8,920 bases of DNA from Kiritimatiellia bacterium (GTDB taxonomy: Bacteria > Verrucomicrobiota > Kiritimatiellia > SLAD01), in assembly GCA_007128275.1 (NCBI GenBank), contig SKXR01000271.1, positions 1-8,920 of the forward strand, read 5' to 3'. Below, one piece after another: positions 6,255 through 8,920 of this stretch. Both the position numbers and the translations under genes were made by a program. Position 1 is the first letter of the stretch; every line of letters begins with the position of its first letter. The notes under the pieces are model-generated. The model did not search any database. It had not been told where the DNA came from and saw only the letters and a list, made by a program, of their open reading frames with translations.

Positions 6255-6809
6255 TCACGCAATCGCTTTCTTCTTCGCTTGTTTTTTAGCGGCTTTCTCA
6301 AAGAAGCAGACACTTTGGCAAAAATCGCACTCCTCCACGTTGTGCGAACAATCCGTGGATTGCCTGCTCAACTCCTTGAGAAAGTTTCTTACCACCGCTT
6401 TGTCGGTTTGAATCAACTGAATGAAATTGGACAGCTTGACGCTGGTTTCGATGCTGAGCAGATGTTCCACCTTGCAGGCGTCGATTTCCGCCTGATCCGC
6501 GTCCACACCGAGTACGTCGCGAAAAAGGGCCTCGAGGAGTTCGTCGTTTCGTTCCACAAGCTCGGCCAGACGCTTGCCTTCGTCGGACAGTTGCAGGAAT
6601 TTGTTGTCGTCCTCCAAAACCAATTGGCGTTTCTTCAGGGGACGCAGACTGATGGAGCAACTTCCGCGCGTGATGTTCAACCGCTTGGCGATGTCGGTGA
6701 CGCGCGCATAGCCCTGTTCGAGAATGAGCGCATGAATGGTCATAAGATAATGCGCGGCACTATGCGTGATCTGATTCTCTTCAAAACTTTTCCATACTTC
6801 CTTGGACAT
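6255..6809 (-). CDS. DtxR/MntR-family metal-dependent regulator with Cys-rich tail
   Basis: This 184-residue protein has an N-terminal winged helix (about 16-75; GYARVTDIAKRLNITRGS at 33-50 is strongly MntR-like) and a dimerisation/metal region (about 76-135). The motif ACKVEHLLS (111-119) aligns with DtxR ACRWEH, giving Cys112, Glu115 and His116 as likely ligands. Other ligand positions differ: the DtxR Met10/MntR Asp8 site is His20 here, and the usual His of the RHELLE-type helix is Asp89. There is no SH3-like domain. Instead a tail carries Cys154, Cys161, Cys164 and Cys168 (C-X6-C-X2-C-X3-C), followed by a Lys/Ala-rich end. The ATG at 6809 has AGGGAG upstream; a longer frame running into metF is rejected. 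It is the first gene of the uptake cluster, so it probably represses its own operon when metal is sufficient. Confidence 0.88.
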   Translation of the reverse strand: MSKEVWKSFEENQITHSAAHYLMTIHALILEQGYARVTDIAKRLNITRGSCSISLRPLKKRQLVLEDDNKFLQLSDEGKRLAELVERNDELLEALFRDVLGVDADQAEIDACKVEHLLSIETSVKLSNFIQLIQTDKAVVRNFLKELSRQSTDCSHNVEECDFCQSVCFFEKAAKKQAKKKAIA

Positions 6810-6842
6810 GACGGCTCCCTTCGGCTCGCTCAGTAGAACATT

Positions 6843-6860
6843 TGTTTTATATGCCAAACA
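6843..6860. promoter_or_regulatory. Candidate operator TGTTT-N8-AAACA at the regulator promoter
   Basis: TGTTT (6843-6847) and AAACA (6856-6860) are inverted arms centred near the transcription start predicted from the adjacent promoter. A second small palindrome, AACATTTGTT (6837-6846), overlaps its left arm. This position suits a metal-dependent repressor acting on its own operon. It matches neither the classic DtxR box nor the B. subtilis MntR box, so the assignment rests on symmetry and position only. Confidence 0.35.
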
Positions 6861-6861
6861 C

Positions 6862-6890
6862 AACCTATCTGTTCGGGCAGGCCTTGTCAA
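6862..6890 (-). promoter_or_regulatory. Candidate promoter of the regulator/iron-uptake operon
   Basis: On the minus strand a perfect -35 TTGACA (6885-6890) is followed after 17 bases by TAGGTT (6862-6867), a weak -10 matching three of six consensus positions. It lies in the 107-bp gap after metF and would give a leader of about 45 bases. A strong -35 with a poor -10 leaves room for regulation by the overlapping or adjacent symmetry element. Confidence 0.45.
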
Positions 6891-6916
6891 GCGGGGTGGG
6901 GCGAACGGAAAACGCG

Positions 6917-7801
6917 TCAGCGGCCGAAGCATTCTTTGACGGCCGGGGCCAGGGCGGCTTTGGAGCGGTTGAGGATATAGAGATGCACGGCGGGCACGTC
7001 GTGTTTCAGCAGGTCTTTGATTTGGCGTACCGTCCAATCGATGCCGATGGTTTCGGCGTTTTCCGCATCGTCTCCGGCCTTCTCCAGATCCCGCACGAGT
7101 GAGGGGGGGAGAGAAGCCTGGCACATGGCGGCCATACGTCGCAATTGTTTGAGCGAGATCGGTGGTAGCAGGCCGGGAATGATCGGGGCACGAATGCCCC
7201 AGTCCCGGCATTTGCGCACGAAGTCGTAGAAGCTCTTGTTGTCATAGAAGAGTTGTGTGGTGATGAAGGCGCCGCCGGCATCCACTTTATCTTTCAAATA
7301 GAAAATATCGGATTCCGGCGAGAGCGCTTCCTGATGGGTTTCCGGGTAGCCGGCCACACCACAGCAGATGTCGGGGTGTCTCTTCTTAATAAAGTGGACC
7401 AGATCGTTTGCGTGCACCAGCCCGCCCGGATGCGGACGGAATCGGGATTCGCCCTTCGGAGGGTCGCCACGCAGCGCCATGATGTTGCGAATGCCGGACT
7501 CGTAGACGCGGTCCACGATGTCGCCAAGCTCCTCCCGGCTAGTTCCGACGCAGGTGAGATGGTGCATCACGGGAGTGTGACCGGCTTCGCGCAGGTACTC
7601 GCAGACCTGGAGTGTGCGCGCTCGTGTGGAGCCGCCGGCGCCGAAAGTCACGGTGACAAAATCCGGTTTCGTCGGTTTTAGTTCTTCGGCCACGCGCTGG
7701 AGCTTGTCCATGCCCGTGTCGTCTTTGGGCGGAAAGAATTCATACGAAAGCAGCGGGCGCCGCGCTTCGGCCAGCAATTCGCTGATTAACTTCTGAGCCA
7801 T
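6917..7801 (-). CDS. metF: 5,10-methylenetetrahydrofolate reductase
   Basis: This 294-residue cytoplasmic flavoenzyme reduces 5,10-methylene-THF to 5-methyl-THF, the methyl donor for methionine synthesis. The length fits bacterial MetF. Conserved segments are SYEFFPPK (19-26, with the catalytic Glu at 21), FVTVTFGAGGSTR (48-60), HLTCVG (81-86), NIMALRGDPP (106-115, Asp113 of the FAD/folate region), GVAGYPETH (148-156), DKVDAGGAFITTQLFYD (171-187) and the C-terminal VHLYILNRS (272-280). The common GIMPI motif reads GLLPP here (210-214). The ATG has AGGAAG upstream. No S-box or other methionine riboswitch is visible in the leader. It stands between the HU terminator and the metal-regulator operon, and appears to be a separate transcription unit. 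Confidence 0.95.
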   Translation of the reverse strand: MAQKLISELLAEARRPLLSYEFFPPKDDTGMDKLQRVAEELKPTKPDFVTVTFGAGGSTRARTLQVCEYLREAGHTPVMHHLTCVGTSREELGDIVDRVYESGIRNIMALRGDPPKGESRFRPHPGGLVHANDLVHFIKKRHPDICCGVAGYPETHQEALSPESDIFYLKDKVDAGGAFITTQLFYDNKSFYDFVRKCRDWGIRAPIIPGLLPPISLKQLRRMAAMCQASLPPSLVRDLEKAGDDAENAETIGIDWTVRQIKDLLKHDVPAVHLYILNRSKAALAPAVKECFGR

Positions 7802-7864
7802 GTCACTTCCTGATTGGTATGCATCGGGCCATTAAACGGTGGTTTCCGGTATCTGTAAACGATG

Positions 7865-7873
7865 AATATAGCA
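7865..7873 (-). promoter_or_regulatory. Candidate extended -10 promoter for metF
   Basis: The minus strand reads TGCTATATT: an extended -10 TGn followed by TATATT (7865-7870), five of six consensus bases. The -35 region would fall on the T-tract of the upstream HU terminator and is poor. The predicted transcript start leaves a leader of about 55 bases before the metF ATG. Confidence 0.4.
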
Positions 7874-7888
7874 GAGGTGCGGGCGCAC

Positions 7889-7921
7889 AAAAAGAAAATC
7901 GCGACCGTTGCCGGTCGCGAT
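7889..7921 (-). terminator. Intrinsic terminator of the HU gene
   Basis: ATCGCGACCG (7898-7907) and CGGTCGCGAT (7912-7921) make a perfect 10-bp GC-rich stem with a four-base loop. On the minus strand it is followed by TTTCTTTTT (7889-7897). It begins 26 bases past the HU stop codon. This is a textbook rho-independent terminator for minus-strand transcription and separates HU from metF. Confidence 0.9.
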
Positions 7922-7947
7922 CTTCATCGGTCATACGATCAAATCAA

Positions 7948-8226
7948 TTAAAGGATCGCATCTTTCGCCGCTTTGGCGATACGGAACTTCAAGACCTTTT
8001 TCGCGGGGATCTTGATCGTGGCGCCGGTGGCCGGGTTGCGGCCCATACGCGCTTTACGCTTCACGACAACGAGTTTGCCGAGGCCGGGAATGGTGAATCC
8101 ATCTTTCGCACCCTTGTATGCTTGGGCGACAAGGCTCTCGAGAATTGCGACGGCCTGTTTCTTGGTGATGTCTCCAGCTTCAGCAAGCTCGGATACGATT
8201 TGCGTTTTCGTTTTGGCTTTGGCCAT
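7948..8226 (-). CDS. HU-family DNA-binding nucleoid protein
   Basis: This 92-residue basic protein spans the full HU/IHF fold: N-terminal helices with KTQIVSELAEAGDITKKQAVAILESL (residues 7-32), the saddle strand FTIPGLGKLVVVKRKARMGRNPATG (44-68) and the C-terminal IKIPAKKVLKFRIAK (71-85). GRNPATG (62-68) with Pro65 is the conserved tip of the DNA-intercalating arm. As a dimer it bends and compacts DNA without strong sequence preference. The ATG at 8226 is chosen over an in-frame ATG 48 codons upstream because AAGGAAAGGA lies just ahead of it and the extra N terminus does not resemble the family. A strong terminator follows, so it is monocistronic or ends its transcript. Whether it is HU or IHF cannot be settled by sequence reading alone; HU is favoured. 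Confidence 0.95.
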   Translation of the reverse strand: MAKAKTKTQIVSELAEAGDITKKQAVAILESLVAQAYKGAKDGFTIPGLGKLVVVKRKARMGRNPATGATIKIPAKKVLKFRIAKAAKDAIL

Positions 8227-8388
8227 ATTGCTCGTCCTTTCCTTACGGTTTTCTTCTGACTCTGATGCGGGACGGAACACCCGTCTCCAGCCAAGTCTCG
8301 CATGAAGATAGTGAGCGCGCCTAAAAAGGCAACAACATTCTGCGCGACGAGCCTGTGAATAAAGGGCCATCCGGGGGGCGGTGGCTTC
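8227..8388. other. Gap between DUF212 gene and HU, likely holding the HU promoter
   Basis: This 162-bp non-coding gap contains, on the minus strand, TTGCCT and TATCTT separated by 16 bases (8301-8328 region), a plausible but weak promoter. The -35 is part of a small palindrome, GCCTAAAAAGGC (8320-8331). GC-rich inverted arms just after the DUF212 stop have no T-run. Nothing else in the gap is recognisable. Confidence 0.3.
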
Positions 8389-8847
8389 CTAGCCGCCCGT
8401 CTTGTAGACCAGTATTGCGATCAGGATGCCGAGCAACATGCCGAAGAAGACTTCGTACCGTGTATGGCCCAGCAGTTCTGCCAGTTTCTTTTCAGAGAAG
8501 TGGTGTTCCTTGAATAGTTCCTCCACGATCTGGTTCAGCAACCGGGCCTGTTGGCCTGCAGCACGGCGGAAACTTTGTGCGTCGAACATCACGACCAGGG
8601 CGAATGCGAGTGAGAGCGCGAACAAAGGGCTGCCCCATCCGTGCAGTAGGCCAATGCTGGTCGCTAGGGCACTCACCATCGAGGAATGCGAGCTCGGCAT
8701 GCCCCCGGTGCTGACAAATACGTAGAAATCGACCCGGCGCGTATTGAAATAGTGGAAAAACATTTTCAATACCTGTGCCGTGAACCACCCGAGAAAGGCG
8801 CTTAAGAAGGCCAGATTGGCAAACAAACTATTTCCTGCATCATTCAT
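8389..8847 (-). CDS. Divergent PAP2 family (DUF212) membrane protein
   Basis: This 152-residue membrane protein is of the DUF212 type, distantly related to acid phosphatases and vanadium haloperoxidases. Diagnostic segments are STGGMPSSHSSMVSALA (46-62), MFDAQSFRRAAGQQA (87-101) and ELLGHTRYEVFFGMLLGI (124-141). Hydrophobic stretches lie near residues 8-30, 54-90 and 133-148. PSSHS and GHTxxE recall two of the three PAP2 phosphatase motifs, but in this divergent family activity is not established, so the molecular function stays unknown. The length is normal for the family. The ATG at 8847 has only a weak, distant AGG-like ribosome binding sequence. The 73 bases upstream, to the window edge, hold no clear promoter. 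Confidence 0.88.
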   Translation of the reverse strand: MNDAGNSLFANLAFLSAFLGWFTAQVLKMFFHYFNTRRVDFYVFVSTGGMPSSHSSMVSALATSIGLLHGWGSPLFALSLAFALVVMFDAQSFRRAAGQQARLLNQIVEELFKEHHFSEKKLAELLGHTRYEVFFGMLLGILIAILVYKTGG

Positions 8848-8920
8848 GTGTTAGATGTACCTGTTTTCTGCGACACTGGACAAGATCAAAGACGTGTGTA
8901 TATTGTTTCCGCAGAGGGAA

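Noticed and set aside
5365..6411. 348-codon plus-strand frame opposite the iron-binding protein
   Set aside because: It is an antisense shadow of the FbpA-like gene and part of the regulator gene, with no recognisable family or start signal.
6810..7211. Long N-terminal extension of the metal regulator frame
   Set aside because: It overlaps metF in another frame, has low-complexity Arg/Pro-rich content without family similarity, and the ATG at 6809 has a proper ribosome binding site and starts the recognisable domain.
7802..7888. S-adenosylmethionine or other riboswitch upstream of metF
   Set aside because: The leader is under 90 bases and lacks the conserved S-box core and multi-stem layout.

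Overview
The window is a compact bacterial chromosomal segment, GC-rich by eye, in which every supported gene lies on the minus strand. I see no tRNA, rRNA, CRISPR array, transposase or phage gene. The organism cannot be fixed from this stretch. It is a bacterium, probably Gram-negative: it has an Fbp-type binding protein without a lipobox cysteine. The HU tail with ARMGRNPATG followed by IPAKKVLKFRIAKAAKDA recalls HU proteins I associate with Verrucomicrobiota/Kiritimatiellota-like lineages, but this is a weak, memory-based hint.

Reading in the direction of transcription (right to left): a DUF212 (divergent PAP2) membrane protein (8389-8847); a HU-family nucleoid protein (7948-8226) closed by a clear intrinsic terminator (about 7889-7921); metF, methylenetetrahydrofolate reductase (6917-7801), with a candidate extended -10 promoter just past that terminator; then a four-gene metal-uptake cluster. 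This cluster is a DtxR/MntR-like regulator with an unusual four-cysteine tail (6255-6809), an FbpA-like periplasmic iron-binding protein (5218-6246), a fused two-domain FbpB-like permease (3552-5201) and an FbpC-like ATPase (2485-3555). Gaps of 8 and 16 bp and a 4-bp ATGA overlap argue for one transcript, starting from a TTGACA promoter in the metF-regulator gap with an inverted repeat near the expected start site.

Downstream lies a three-gene partner-switching module: a GAF-PP2C phosphatase (RsbU-like, 1139-2431), an anti-sigma-type kinase (RsbW-like, 716-1135) and a STAS anti-anti-sigma factor (RsbV-like, 344-679). A good promoter candidate for it sits at the very end of the ATPase gene. 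The module probably passes a GAF-sensed or metabolic signal to an unseen target: the phosphatase dephosphorylates the STAS protein, which then captures the kinase. No sigma factor is encoded here.

The left 343 bases hold no convincing gene but several hairpins, described separately. Nothing here is clearly a new system. The most unusual points are the regulator's altered metal-ligand set and Cys-rich tail, the possible operator at its own promoter, and the structured left-end intergenic DNA.
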